From: Ruegeria sp. A3M17 | GTDB taxonomy: Bacteria > Pseudomonadota > Alphaproteobacteria > Rhodobacterales > Rhodobacteraceae | Direction: 5' to 3' | Length of the DNA: 64,000 bases | Assembly (NCBI RefSeq): GCF_003318255.1 | Contig: NZ_QOCF01000007.1 | Coordinates: forward strand, 1-64,000 | Shown: positions 55,463 to 64,000 of the stretch, piece after piece | Numbering within the stretch: position 1 is the first letter of the stretch | How the letters are laid out: the number at the start of each line of letters is the position of its first letter | Program-made: the position numbers and the translations under genes | The notes under the pieces: generated by a model | What the model was told of the DNA's origin: nothing | What the model saw: the letters and a program-made list of their open reading frames with translations, nothing else | Database searches by the model: none

Positions 55463-56405
55463 AGTTCTGATATTCCTTGGCCTCGCCCTATCGGGTCTGA
55501 TCCTGCTGACCGTCTGGCGCGCAGCACAGAACGAAGCTGCGGCTGAGGCTCGGTTCCCCCCTGAGGGTGAAATAGTCATGGTCGACGGAATCGCCGTTCA
55601 TGCGGTTGTCATGGGCGAAGGCCCCGATGTGGTTCTGATCCACGGGTCCAGTGGTAACACCCGTGACATGACCTTTGCCCTTGCACCGATCTTGGCCAAG
55701 AACTTCCGTGTGATAGTGTTCGACCGACCTGGTCTGGGCTATAGCGACAGCTTCAACCCGAACGGTGAAACCATTGAGGAACAAGCGTTAATCCTGCAAA
55801 AAGCCGCTGCCCAATTGGGGGCGGAAAAACCTATTGTTGCAGGTCAAAGCTATGGCGGGTCCGTATCGCTGGCTTGGGCGGTCACCCGGCCCGACAACAT
55901 TTCCGCCCTTGTTTTGATCGCACCGGCTGCGATCCCGTGGGAGACGCCGCTGGACGGTTTCAACAAACTGGCGTCGACAGAAGCGGGCAATACGCTGGCC
56001 CTGCCCCTGATCACCGCATTCGTTCCCGAATGGTATGTGGAACAGGCGTTGGACAAGGTCTTTGCCCCGCAGACAGCACCCGAAGGATATTCACAGCATT
56101 TCGGCCCCGGCCTGACAATGCGGCGCGCCTCGATGCATGCCAATGCCAAGCAGCGGGCCAATCTGTTGGAAGAAGTCCGCGCCCTGCAACCCCGCTATGG
56201 CGAAATTTCCGTACCGACAGAGGTCGTTCACGGAACGGCTGACACCACTGTCAAATTTGCATGGCATGCAGAACAACTGGTCGACCAAATCCCTGACGCG
56301 GAACTGATCGAGCTTCCGGGTATCGGTCACATGCCGCAGGTTGTGGCTGCCCCCGAGGTTGCCTCAGCGATCGACCGCGCCGCCGAACGAGCGGGTTTGC
56401 GTTAA
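55452..56405 (+). CDS. Alpha/beta hydrolase with N-terminal membrane anchor
   Basis: The 317-residue protein has a hydrophobic N-terminal segment (residues 4-24) that anchors or exports it, followed by an alpha/beta hydrolase domain. Visible features are the oxyanion region [13 protein letters not shown], the nucleophile elbow [13 protein letters not shown] with Ser, the acid in [10 protein letters not shown] and the catalytic His in GIGHMPQVV. It starts with TTG at 55452 inside the end of metA, so it is probably coupled to it; an internal ATG after the anchor is less likely. The substrate is unknown. Confidence 0.87.
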   Translation: MVIKVLIFLGLALSGLILLTVWRAAQNEAAAEARFPPEGEIVMVDGIAVHAVVMGEGPDVVLIHGSSGNTRDMTFALAPILAKNFRVIVFDRPGLGYSDSFNPNGETIEEQALILQKAAAQLGAEKPIVAGQSYGGSVSLAWAVTRPDNISALVLIAPAAIPWETPLDGFNKLASTEAGNTLALPLITAFVPEWYVEQALDKVFAPQTAPEGYSQHFGPGLTMRRASMHANAKQRANLLEEVRALQPRYGEISVPTEVVHGTADTTVKFAWHAEQLVDQIPDAELIELPGIGHMPQVVAAPEVASAIDRAAERAGLR

Positions 56406-56454
56406 ACTGCCAGCTAATCCATAGTAGGATATGGATTTTATGGCGAGGTAGCTA

Positions 56455-57324
56455 ATGGCCCGTTCGGACAAAGGTTCCATTGAAAAGTATTTCCGCAAGG
56501 ACGCCCCAAAAGAGGTGCGATCAGCCATTGAAAACGCCAAGAAAGACGACATCCTGAACACGACCTACCCTTACGAAGAAAGAATGAAGCGTAAGGATTA
56601 CGAGAAAGAAATGGATCTGCTGCAGATCGAGCTGGTCAAAATGCAATCCTGGGTCAGGGAAACGGACAATCGCGTTGCGATTATTTTCGAAGGTCGCGAT
56701 GCCGCCGGAAAAGGCGGTACAATCAAGCGCTTTCGCGAGAACCTAAATCCGCGCGGTGCCCGCAACGTGGCGCTCAGCAAACCCTCTGATACCGAACGCA
56801 GCCAATGGTATTTCCAGCGCTACGTTCAGCACCTGCCTGCGGCAGGCGAAATCGTGTTCTTTGACCGCAGCTGGTACAATCGCGGCGTCGTCGAAAACGT
56901 ATTTGGCTTTTGCGAAACCGAAGAACGCGAACGTTTTTTCAGGCAAGTTCTGCCGCTTGAATCCGGACTGGTGAATGACGGGATCAAACTGTTCAAATTC
57001 TGGCTTAACGTCGGGCGCGCGGAACAACTGAACCGCTTTCTGGCACGTGAGACAGATCCGCTAAAGCAATGGAAACTCAGCCCAATCGACATTGCGGGTC
57101 TTAGCAAGTGGGACGAGTACACGCAATCGATCTCGGAAACTCTGACCCGCAGTCACTCAGACCTTTGTCCATGGACCATCATTCGCTCGGACGACAAAAA
57201 ACGCGCTCGAATTGCAGCCATCCGAACTGTATTGCACGCGCTGGACTATGATGAAAAAGACAAGAAGGCTATTGGCAAGATTGATCCACTGATTTGCGGC
57301 GGACCCGAGGTGTTGGACGCGTGA
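56455..57324 (+). CDS. ppk2: Polyphosphate kinase 2
   Basis: PPK2 uses polyphosphate to phosphorylate nucleoside diphosphates (or the reverse). The 289-residue protein has Walker [10 protein letters not shown], the lid region [15 protein letters not shown], and Walker B in [15 protein letters not shown] one-domain class I or III protein fits the length. Nucleotide preference cannot be told from this. The ribosome site upstream is weak (GGCGAGG). Confidence 0.94.
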   Translation: MARSDKGSIEKYFRKDAPKEVRSAIENAKKDDILNTTYPYEERMKRKDYEKEMDLLQIELVKMQSWVRETDNRVAIIFEGRDAAGKGGTIKRFRENLNPRGARNVALSKPSDTERSQWYFQRYVQHLPAAGEIVFFDRSWYNRGVVENVFGFCETEERERFFRQVLPLESGLVNDGIKLFKFWLNVGRAEQLNRFLARETDPLKQWKLSPIDIAGLSKWDEYTQSISETLTRSHSDLCPWTIIRSDDKKRARIAAIRTVLHALDYDEKDKKAIGKIDPLICGGPEVLDA

Positions 57325-57427
57325 TGACATTTTCGCGCTCTATTGCTGGCAAGGGTTGGACGAACCAGCAGGGGTGGATTATGTCTTGGTTCCGCAGAAT
57401 TTAAACAAAAAGGCTCGTGACAGAGGC

Positions 57428-58042
57428 ATGGCGAAACGCGGGTATCACCACGGAAATCTCAAGCAAGCCTTGATCGAGGCCGCCCTGTCGCTGATCGAAG
57501 AAAAGGGACCGACCGGCTTTACCCTGTCCGAGGCCGCAAAGACCGCCGGGGTGACGCCAGCAGCCGTGTATCGGCACTTTCAGGGGCGCGAGGATCTTAT
57601 CGCCGAGGCCGCCCGTCAGGGCTTCGAAATGTTTGCCGACCTGATGCAATACGCCTATGACACGGGCCAACCCTCTGCCTTGGCAGCGTTTGAGGCAACC
57701 GGTCGGGCCTATCTGGCTTTTGCCCGCAAACACCCCGGCCATTACATCGCCATGTTCGAAAGCGGGATATCCGTAAACCGAACGCCTGAATTGGCGCTGG
57801 CCGCGAACCGGGCCAAGAGCGTGTTGGAAAAAGCAGCCGCAGATCTTTCGCAACACATTCCGCCAGAAAAACGCCCACCCGCTTCGATGTTCAGTGCCCA
57901 TATCTGGGCGATGAGCCATGGGGTCGTGGAACTTTATGCGCGCAACACGGGCGCAAGCTCTCCCTTTCCACCAGAGGACCTGCTGGAAAGCGGTATCGGT
58001 ATCTATTTGCGGGGTTTAGGCCTGGTGCCGCAGGACGACTGA
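57428..58042 (+). CDS. TetR/AcrR family transcriptional regulator
   Basis: The 204-residue protein has an N-terminal TetR HTH (YHHGNLKQALIEAALSLIEEK then FTLSEAAKTAGVTPAAVYRHF) and an all-helical ligand domain with YLAFARKHPGHYIAMF. The ATG at 57428 is preceded by AGAGG; the open frame reaches 57356 without support. Its 3' end is 8 bases from the convergent cyclase gene. Target and ligand are unknown. Confidence 0.93.
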   Translation: MAKRGYHHGNLKQALIEAALSLIEEKGPTGFTLSEAAKTAGVTPAAVYRHFQGREDLIAEAARQGFEMFADLMQYAYDTGQPSALAAFEATGRAYLAFARKHPGHYIAMFESGISVNRTPELALAANRAKSVLEKAAADLSQHIPPEKRPPASMFSAHIWAMSHGVVELYARNTGASSPFPPEDLLESGIGIYLRGLGLVPQDD

Positions 58043-58050
58043 GATCCGCG

Positions 58051-59109
58051 CTAGAACCTGGACCTTGGCGCCGGAACACTAAGGCCCGAGGTGACGTTAA
58101 TCAGATCCATCCGACCCATGCCCTTGATATCCACCGGCCCAATATCCGAGACCTGAAATTCGTCAATCAGCGCGTACTTCATCTCTTCTGGGGCAACAAT
58201 ATTCATTGGGTTTGCAAAGACTTGCAGGCGTGAAGCAATGTTCACAGCAGGACCAAACACGTCGTAGACGTATTTCTGAATACCCACGACCGAGCCTACT
58301 GCCGGCCCCATTCCCAGACCGATCCGGGCCTGCCATTTATGCGGATGGCTTTCGTTGCGCCGTTCGAGGTAACGCAGGAACCGGACCGCGCAATGGGCCA
58401 CGGCCGTCGCATGATCCGGTGTTGCGTCCGGCATTCCCGAGACCGCCAGATAAGCGTCCCCGATCGTTTTGATCCGTTCGCAGCCATATTGTTCGACGAT
58501 CCTGTCGAAGGCCGTGAAAACGTCATTCAACTCGCTGAGCGTCACAGTCGGGTCGGTCTTTGCCGCAAAATCCGTAAAGCCCACAAAATCCAGCATCACG
58601 ACCGAGACCTGATCGTAGAGCTGCGGGGTAACGACACCAAAGGTCTTGAACTCTTCATACACAGCGCGGGGCATAACGTTCAAAAGCAACCGTTCGACCC
58701 GCTCTTTCTCGCGTTCCAATTCTCGCGTATTGCGTTCGACCATGGTCGAATAACTGTCGATCATGCTCTCAAGCTCGCGAATGCGGGTGATGTTCTGAAA
58801 TTCGACCACCAGCACCTGTTCGGACAGGCCATTGGCCAAGGACACCGCGACTGCGAATATCAGCGTCCGGCGCTTGGGTTTGACCTGCAGCTCGGCCGAA
58901 TAGCGCAGGCCGGATTGTTTAACGTCTTCAAGCTCTTTTGGATCAAGGTCGGGGAAGTAATCCAACAGGGTCTGACCTTCGGCCGGTGCCCCAAACCATT
59001 CGGTAAATGGACCGTTGTGAAACACGAAACCCAAATCCGAAGCCCGTACTACAGCGACGCCAACACCGATCGCGCGCAGCAGCTGTTCATTTATGGCCAG
59101 AATACTCAT
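58051..59109 (-). CDS. Class III adenylate cyclase with PAS-like N-terminus
   Basis: A soluble 352-residue cyclase. Residues 1-108 look like a PAS/HNOBA-type sensor region (VVEFQNITRIRELESM at its end), 110-145 a coiled coil and 163-340 the catalytic domain. Metal ligands are Asp174 (VMLDFVGFT) and Asp218 (KTIGDAY). The purine-selecting residues are Lys214 and Asp283 (YDVFGPAVN), the adenylate rather than guanylate pair, and Asn290 and Arg294 are in place. So the predicted product is cAMP. It overlaps the truncated haemoglobin gene by 4 bases (ATGA) and is translated with it. No transmembrane segment is present. Confidence 0.88.
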   Translation of the reverse strand: MSILAINEQLLRAIGVGVAVVRASDLGFVFHNGPFTEWFGAPAEGQTLLDYFPDLDPKELEDVKQSGLRYSAELQVKPKRRTLIFAVAVSLANGLSEQVLVVEFQNITRIRELESMIDSYSTMVERNTRELEREKERVERLLLNVMPRAVYEEFKTFGVVTPQLYDQVSVVMLDFVGFTDFAAKTDPTVTLSELNDVFTAFDRIVEQYGCERIKTIGDAYLAVSGMPDATPDHATAVAHCAVRFLRYLERRNESHPHKWQARIGLGMGPAVGSVVGIQKYVYDVFGPAVNIASRLQVFANPMNIVAPEEMKYALIDEFQVSDIGPVDIKGMGRMDLINVTSGLSVPAPRSRF

Positions 59110-59474
59110 GCGGCGTCGCGTGCCACGATGATGGCCCGTTTTGACTCGATGGCATCAAGGGCAATTTTTATATGCGCGTCTTCCATTCCATGCATCGACA
59201 GGGCCTCTCTGAAAAGCGCAGCCATCTCGTCAAAATCGGCGTGAGAGATGTTCAGGTGACGATGAACCGCCTCGATCCTGTCATCGCTAAAGGATGCAGG
59301 TCCACCAACCAGGGACGAAACGAACTTGGTCTGATGATCAATCAAACGGGGCATATCAATGTCTTCGAAGTGGCCGCCGATCTGATCGGACTCTAAGGCC
59401 ATTTCGTAAAACGTCATCACGATCCGCGAGATCGTTTTGAAGCCACCGTATCTCTCGTAAATTGTCTGCCCCAC
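59106..59474 (-). CDS. Truncated haemoglobin, upstream partner of the cyclase
   Basis: A 122-residue globin of the 2-over-2 fold. Visible are the N-terminal TIYERYGGFKTISRIV, the B10-type Tyr in TFYEMAL, the E-helix HQTKFVSSLVGGP, and the proximal His71 in EAVHRHLNIS. The gene starts with GTG at 59474. Such proteins bind O2, NO or CO and often detoxify NO. Here it overlaps a PAS-cyclase by 4 bases, so it may act as the gas-sensing subunit of the cyclase. That link is inferred from the operon. The short intergenic region upstream (59475-59601) holds its promoter; no operator was recognised. Confidence 0.85.
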   Translation of the reverse strand: MGQTIYERYGGFKTISRIVMTFYEMALESDQIGGHFEDIDMPRLIDHQTKFVSSLVGGPASFSDDRIEAVHRHLNISHADFDEMAALFREALSMHGMEDAHIKIALDAIESKRAIIVARDAA

Positions 59475-59601
59475 GACACATAACCCAAACGTTATTCACC
59501 ACTAACGTCACGAGGTTATATCATATTGACAGTGTTGTTAACGCTTATGACGCGGATGCACTGCGGGACAACCATTTAGGTGGCGTTGGTGAGACTTGAA
59601 T

Positions 59602-60444
59602 TCACACGCTCAGATCGTCGGAGCAGGGTATGAACCCGACGTATCCCCCCTGTTCCAGCAATCGCGTCTGGCCTCCCATGCGCCAATACAGCTTGCGCCG
59701 CGCCGCGATCAATTCTCGCCGAAGGCGGACCCAAAGCGGCCCCTTATCCAGCCCGCTGTTGGTTTTCTGGTCTTGGGATCGTTCGCTGACCTTCACCTCT
59801 TCGACCGTGTGATCTTGCTGTTTCGACCAGATCATCTGCACCCCAACAGCCGGAAAACACTGATACATCCGCCAATCCGGCCGTGGGATCGAAACGAAAT
59901 CGTCCAGGTGATCCGAATACTTCTCGGACCAATTCAGCAGTTTCTGGCAGGCCCGCTGAGAAAGCACATAGGCGGCCGCACTCGGGGCCATTTCCAGCAT
60001 GGGCCGGACCCTGACGCCTGCGATATGCGTCTCTGGCCCAAAACGAAGGGATTTGGGGGAATAGTCCAGCTTGACCATGTCAAAGGCATCCGGGACCTCC
60101 AGAAAGGCCGCGATTATCGATCCTGCCTGAACAGACATTTCGACGTCATCTTCGAAGACGGCCACCGCATTCAGGTTTTGATCCACCGCAGTCTGCCAAA
60201 CCGCGCGATGGCTTTCAAAACAGGCGATTTCGCTTTGCGTCAAACCCCAGCGACTGCCCGATCCGGGAACGTAGCCGTTGACATCCAGCACACCGGGTAC
60301 CTGTGCATCTGTCGCACTAAAGCACGTGGCACCAACCAAACCTGCATGATCGAACTGCGTTTCCATGAAAGCGCGACGCCCTGGAACGCGATCCAGATTG
60401 ATAAAAAAGGCACCCGTCTCTGGCGGCAGTTCGTGACGTCCCAC
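59602..60444 (-). CDS. Glycosyltransferase family 25 (LPS-type)
   Basis: A 280-residue cytosolic glycosyltransferase of family 25, which adds sugars to lipopolysaccharide or capsule. Signatures are the N-terminal AFFINLDRVPGRRAFME, the GLTQSEIACFESHRAVW segment and AVAVFEDDVEM with the DxD-type acids. The GTG at 60444 (preceded by AAAGGA) is preferred over the earlier start at 60495 because it places the family N-terminus within 15 residues. Its substrate is unknown; no other cell-surface sugar genes lie in the window. Confidence 0.85.
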   Translation of the reverse strand: MGRHELPPETGAFFINLDRVPGRRAFMETQFDHAGLVGATCFSATDAQVPGVLDVNGYVPGSGSRWGLTQSEIACFESHRAVWQTAVDQNLNAVAVFEDDVEMSVQAGSIIAAFLEVPDAFDMVKLDYSPKSLRFGPETHIAGVRVRPMLEMAPSAAAYVLSQRACQKLLNWSEKYSDHLDDFVSIPRPDWRMYQCFPAVGVQMIWSKQQDHTVEEVKVSERSQDQKTNSGLDKGPLWVRLRRELIAARRKLYWRMGGQTRLLEQGGYVGFIPCSDDLSV

Positions 60445-60594
60445 GGTGTTTCCTTTCAAGCGGTTACGCCAGATACACACCGGTGAGGCGGACAATCAAG
60501 TCTGCGCTTGAGCAATATGTATCCGGTTTCGCCTATCCTGATTTAGAAGTCCCGATTAAGCTGCGCTGGGAAAACAATAAACAGGATTCTTGCA

Positions 60595-61569
60595 ATGACG
60601 TCTCATGGATATTCCGGCGGTCGCCTGAACCTGCCGTTTGTGGGCATATCGACCTTTGGCAAAGCTCCGTACGTCGAGGATTGGGATCAAATCGATGCTG
60701 ACGTCGCCGTCATGGGTGCGCCTTTTGATTTCGGAACTCAGTGGCGATCCGGCGCTCGGTTTGGACCGCGTGCGGTGCGCGACGCGTCAACGCTGTTCAG
60801 CTTCGGCCATGCCGGCGCATATGACCACGAGGATGACGCCACCTATCTGGATGGCTCGGTCCGGATGGTCGATATCGGCGACGCGGATATCATCCACACC
60901 AAGACCGACGAAAGCCACGCCAACATCCAGTTCGGTGTGGAAAAGATGCTGAACGCAGGCGCCCTGCCCGTCACCATCGGCGGCGATCACTCGGTCAATA
61001 TTCCCTGCATCAACGCTTTCGAAAACTATTGCGAGAAAAACGGGCCTATCCACGTCGTGCAGATTGATGCGCATCTGGATTTCGTTGACGAACGGCATGG
61101 CGTGACCGCCGGGCACGGCAACCCCATGCGGCGCGCAATTGAAAAGCCATACGTTTCGGGCATGACGCAACTGGGCATCCGGAACGTGTCTTCAACCGCC
61201 AAAGAAGGATACGAGGACGCCCGCGCCCGTGGGTCGGACATTTTGTCCGTTCGGCAGGTGCGCAAGCTCGGTACAGACGGCGTGTTGGCGCGCATCCCGG
61301 AAGGCGCCCGGTATTATGTCACGATTGATATCGACGCATTCTGCCCGTCCATCGCCTCTGGCACTGGAACGCCCAGCCACGGCGGGTTCCTGTACTATGA
61401 TGTCCTGGAGATAATTCAGGGGCTTGCGAAACGCGGAGACGTAGTCGGAATTGACCTTGTCGAAGTGGCTCCGAATTACGACCCGACCGAAAGCACACAG
61501 ATTTTGGCGGCGCAGGTTCTGCTGAACTTCATCGGGTTCATTTTTCACGAGCGGGGCAAGAAGGGCTGA
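60595..61569 (+). CDS. Agmatinase-family ureohydrolase
   Basis: A 324-residue manganese-type ureohydrolase. Metal ligands are His132 (GGDHSV), Asp158-His160-Asp162 (QIDAHLDF), and Asp245-Asp247 (TIDIDAFCPS). The GTGTPSHGG loop follows. It hydrolyses a guanidino compound to urea and an amine. The family includes agmatinase, guanidinobutyrase and others that cannot be separated by eye. It faces the creatinase gene, and the two stops are 21 bases apart, which favours a guanidino-acid substrate. Start at 60595 fits; an upstream stretch to 60483 has no homology. Confidence 0.9.
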   Translation: MTSHGYSGGRLNLPFVGISTFGKAPYVEDWDQIDADVAVMGAPFDFGTQWRSGARFGPRAVRDASTLFSFGHAGAYDHEDDATYLDGSVRMVDIGDADIIHTKTDESHANIQFGVEKMLNAGALPVTIGGDHSVNIPCINAFENYCEKNGPIHVVQIDAHLDFVDERHGVTAGHGNPMRRAIEKPYVSGMTQLGIRNVSSTAKEGYEDARARGSDILSVRQVRKLGTDGVLARIPEGARYYVTIDIDAFCPSIASGTGTPSHGGFLYYDVLEIIQGLAKRGDVVGIDLVEVAPNYDPTESTQILAAQVLLNFIGFIFHERGKKG

Positions 61570-61590
61570 CTGCCCTTCCTGCCGGATCAA

Positions 61591-62811
61591 TTATGCGCTG
61601 ATCGTGTTGTGTTCGGGTCCATAGGGGAAACCGGTAATGTTTTCAGCACCGGTTTCCTCAACCACCAGAATGTCATGCTCACGGTATCCGCCAGCGCCTT
61701 TTTGACCTTCGGGAATCCACAGCATCGGTTCGATCGAGACAACCATGCCGGGTTCCAGAACCGTGTCGATATCCTCGCGCAGTTCCAGACCTGCCTCGCG
61801 CCCATAGTAATGGCTGAGGATACCGAAGGAGTGGCCGTACCCGAAGGACCGGTACTGCAGCAGACCCTCGTCGGCAAAGAAACGGTTGATCTCTTCGCAG
61901 ATCCCCGAGCAGGTCGCGCCGGGTTTGATCAGGCTCAGACCCAGCTCATGGGCGGCAACATTGGCTTTCCAGACCCGCAGACTTTCGGCATCAGGTTCGC
62001 CCAGGAACAGAGTGCGCTCCAGCGCTGTGTAATAACCTGAAATCATCGGGAAAGTGTTCAGCGACAGGATATCGCCCTTTTCCAACGCGCGCTTGGTGAC
62101 CGGGTTATGTGCGCCATCTGTGTTCAGGCCTGACTGGAACCAAACCCATGTATCGCGGTATTCGGCATCCGGATAGGCGCGGGCAATCTCGGCCTCCATC
62201 GCGTCACGTCCGGCCATGGCGATCTCAATCTCGGTCGCGCCTTCACGGATCGCGGCGTGGATAGCCGCGCCACCAACATCCGCAGTACGCGCGCCGCCTT
62301 TGATCAATTCGATCTCTTCGGCTGATTTCACCATCCGTGCAGCCATCGTATCAGACGCGATATCGATCAGTTCCGGTGCCCCTAGCATATCCTGCGCAGT
62401 GTCGCGCATTGCCAGCGTTATGTGGTCCCCCTCGATACCGATCCGGCGCGCGGAGCCGATCAGGCTGGCCACGGCACGCCAGTAATTGTTCCGCTTCCAA
62501 TCGGTGTAGATCACGTTGTCGTCCACAGATCGCCGCCAGGGTTGCCCTGCGTCGATATTGGCCGAAACCGTCGTGCAGGCATCCTGCGTCACGACACAGC
62601 CGTAAGGGCGGCCAAACGAGCAGTACAAAAAGCCCGAGTAATAGGCGATGTTCTGCATCGACGTCAGCAGAACTGCCGTAATGTCCCGTGCCGCCATGGT
62701 CGCACGCAGGCTGGCAAGGCGACGGTCGTATTCCGCCCGACTAAATGCCAACGGCGCTTTGTCACCGTTATGGCATGTGAAAAACTCGGGGCGATTGTTC
62801 AGATCATTCAT
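61591..62811 (-). CDS. Creatinase (creatine amidinohydrolase)
   Basis: Creatinase splits creatine into sarcosine and urea. The 406-residue protein matches the known enzyme almost throughout: FLYCSFGRPY near residue 61, SANIDAGQPWRR, TWVWFQSGLNTDGAHNPVT with the catalytic His235, GYYTALERTLFLGEP, FGYGHSFG, and GREAGLELREDIDTVLEPGM near the C-terminus. This is an M24 (pita-bread) fold enzyme without the metal-binding set of peptidases. It shares a convergent end with a ureohydrolase, and a permease of a polyamine-like ABC system lies just upstream on the same strand. Sarcosine oxidation genes are not in the window. Confidence 0.9.
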   Translation of the reverse strand: MNDLNNRPEFFTCHNGDKAPLAFSRAEYDRRLASLRATMAARDITAVLLTSMQNIAYYSGFLYCSFGRPYGCVVTQDACTTVSANIDAGQPWRRSVDDNVIYTDWKRNNYWRAVASLIGSARRIGIEGDHITLAMRDTAQDMLGAPELIDIASDTMAARMVKSAEEIELIKGGARTADVGGAAIHAAIREGATEIEIAMAGRDAMEAEIARAYPDAEYRDTWVWFQSGLNTDGAHNPVTKRALEKGDILSLNTFPMISGYYTALERTLFLGEPDAESLRVWKANVAAHELGLSLIKPGATCSGICEEINRFFADEGLLQYRSFGYGHSFGILSHYYGREAGLELREDIDTVLEPGMVVSIEPMLWIPEGQKGAGGYREHDILVVEETGAENITGFPYGPEHNTISA

Positions 62812-62972
62812 CTTTGACTCTCCTCAACGCCGGACTGGCATCGCCCGGCCACTAATCCCGGCGTTCAGGACGAGCGGCCTCGGGATCCGAGAGCCATGCA
62901 CCCCGCGTTGCGTCACGACGCCATCGTGACCGGGGTACATGGTGAAATCGCTAAATCAGCTTTTGAGTCGCG

Positions 62973-64000
62973 TCAAGCCGGGGTGAGACCCCGCAGGCGT
63001 TCAGACCGCCGCCGCAGCAGTTCGACCGTGGTAAGCAGCGCGATCGAGATCACGACAAGGATGGTCGCTACGGCCAGAATGGTCGGGCTGATCTGTTCGC
63101 GCAGGCCGGTGAACATCTGCCATGGCAGTGTTTTCTGGCTGGCTGATCCGACAAAGAGAACCACCACAACTTCGTCAAACGAAGTGATGAAGGCAAACAA
63201 TCCGCCCGAAATCACACCCGGCAGGATCAGCGGCATCTGGATTTTGAAGAACGTCCGCACCGGACCCGCACCCATATTCGCAGCGGCCCGCGTCAGTGAC
63301 TGGTCAAACCCGACCAGCGTGGCGGTCACCGTGATGATGACGAAGGGAATCCCCAGAACCGCATGCGCCAGCACGACTTTGACATAGCCGACGAAGTTCT
63401 TGTTCATGCCCAGCGTGCCTTCCATAAAGCGGCCGATGTCGCTGTAGAAAAAGAACATACCCGTGGCCGAGATGATCAGCGGAACGATCATTGGCGAAAT
63501 CAGAATGCCCATGATGGCCCGACGCCCCGGAACATGCGACTGGCTAAGACCTATCGCCGCCAGAGTGCCAAGCGATACCGAAATGACGGTCGCAATTGGT
63601 GCGATGATCAGCGAGTTCTTGAAGCTGCGCTGCCATTCATTGTTGGTGAAAAAATCGCGGTAATGCTTCAGCGAATACCCTTCAGGGTCCAGACGCAGCA
63701 TTTCGGGCGTAAAGGTGAAAAAGTCCTGCGCATTGAAAGACAGCGGCAGAACCACAAGGATCGGCGTGATTAGGAACACGAAGATTGCCCCGCAGATCAC
63801 CCGGAAAGTAAAATGCCACAACACCTGACCAGCCGTCATGTAAGGCAGCAATTTTTGCCGATAGCGCCCCTCGTAGAGCCAGAAGATAAAGAAGGCAAAG
63901 AACCATCCCGCCAGCAGCCCGACGATCAAGCCTGTAATGCCTGCAAAGAAAAATCCGATTGCAGCAAGACCCAGTATCGTAATCCAGCGAGCAACGCGTT
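62973..64000 (-). CDS. ABC transporter permease, spermidine/putrescine (PotC) type, 5' end outside window
   Basis: An inner-membrane permease of the binding-protein-dependent transport family. The C-terminal part from about 63800 has the PotC-like arrangement with the cytoplasmic EAA loop, seen as TRAAANMGAGPVRTFFKIQMPLILP split over about residues 205-230 (from the TTG at 63929). The frame stays open past 63929 to the window edge and adds two hydrophobic helices (ITILGLAAIGFFFAGITG), so the protein starts outside the window. It ends 161 bases past the creatinase start, same strand. Creatine, polyamines or guanidino acids are plausible cargo. Confidence 0.85.
   Translation of the reverse strand, partial: RVARWITILGLAAIGFFFAGITGLIVGLLAGWFFAFFIFWLYEGRYRQKLLPYMTAGQVLWHFTFRVICGAIFVFLITPILVVLPLSFNAQDFFTFTPEMLRLDPEGYSLKHYRDFFTNNEWQRSFKNSLIIAPIATVISVSLGTLAAIGLSQSHVPGRRAIMGILISPMIVPLIISATGMFFFYSDIGRFMEGTLGMNKNFVGYVKVVLAHAVLGIPFVIITVTATLVGFDQSLTRAAANMGAGPVRTFFKIQMPLILPGVISGGLFAFITSFDEVVVVLFVGSASQKTLPWQMFTGLREQISPTILAVATILVVISIALLTTVELLRRRSERLRGLTPA

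Overview
The window looks like a chromosomal segment of an alphaproteobacterium of the Rhodobacteraceae, probably the Roseobacter group. The reasons are the roughly 60% GC protein-dense layout, the TRAP and polyamine-type transporters, the siroheme synthase-DUF2849-CysI-CysH-DUF934 sulfate assimilation operon, a form II carbon monoxide dehydrogenase-like cluster, and the DUF6456/DUF6477 pair. The species cannot be fixed from the sequence alone. Nearly all of the window is ordinary coding DNA. The only mobile element seen is the right end of an insertion sequence at the left edge, which has cut off the front of an amino acid permease.

Layout. 1-1360: IS end and permease remnant. 1413-6139 (minus): Lon protease, queuosine tRNA transglycosylase, nucleoside hydrolase. 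6316-8944: SPFH/NfeD membrane pair, SufT-like and IscA-like Fe-S assembly proteins. 8941-11037: 2-oxoglutarate oxygenase, triosephosphate isomerase, and a guanidinium exporter preceded by a guanidine-II riboswitch. 11368-17846 (minus): DctPQM TRAP transporter with its DctB/DctD two-component system. 17894-19551: a P450 and an Lrp-type regulator. 19695-24614: assimilatory sulfate reduction plus ferredoxin-NADP reductase. 24775-25323: infC, which appears to start with ATA. 25412-28490: aminotransferase and BKACE enzyme with a divergent RpiR-type regulator. 28537-37378: molybdenum hydroxylase (CoxMLS) with XdhC, a molybdopterin-binding protein, CoxE and CoxD.

37533-44861: pyrC, an MmgE/PrpD protein, a Coq10/RatA protein, hpt, an M20 amidohydrolase, lipA, and a peroxiredoxin facing OxyR. 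44914-48682: DUF6456 and DUF6477 genes, a non-pyrrolysine MttB homologue and a GNAT. 48774-57324: guaA, two EamA transporters around a FadL-like porin, a P-loop protein, metA, an alpha/beta hydrolase and ppk2. 57428-60444: a TetR regulator, an adenylate cyclase overlapping a truncated haemoglobin gene, and a GT25 glycosyltransferase. 60595-64000: a ureohydrolase, creatinase and an ABC permease that runs off the right edge.

The most interesting items are the two-gene truncated-haemoglobin/adenylate-cyclase operon (a possible gas- or redox-sensing cAMP module), a DctD-type activator that lacks the GAFTGA sigma-54 contact loop and a normal Walker A motif, with twin palindromes upstream of dctP, the guanidine-II riboswitch, the AUA start of infC, and the creatinase/ureohydrolase locus.
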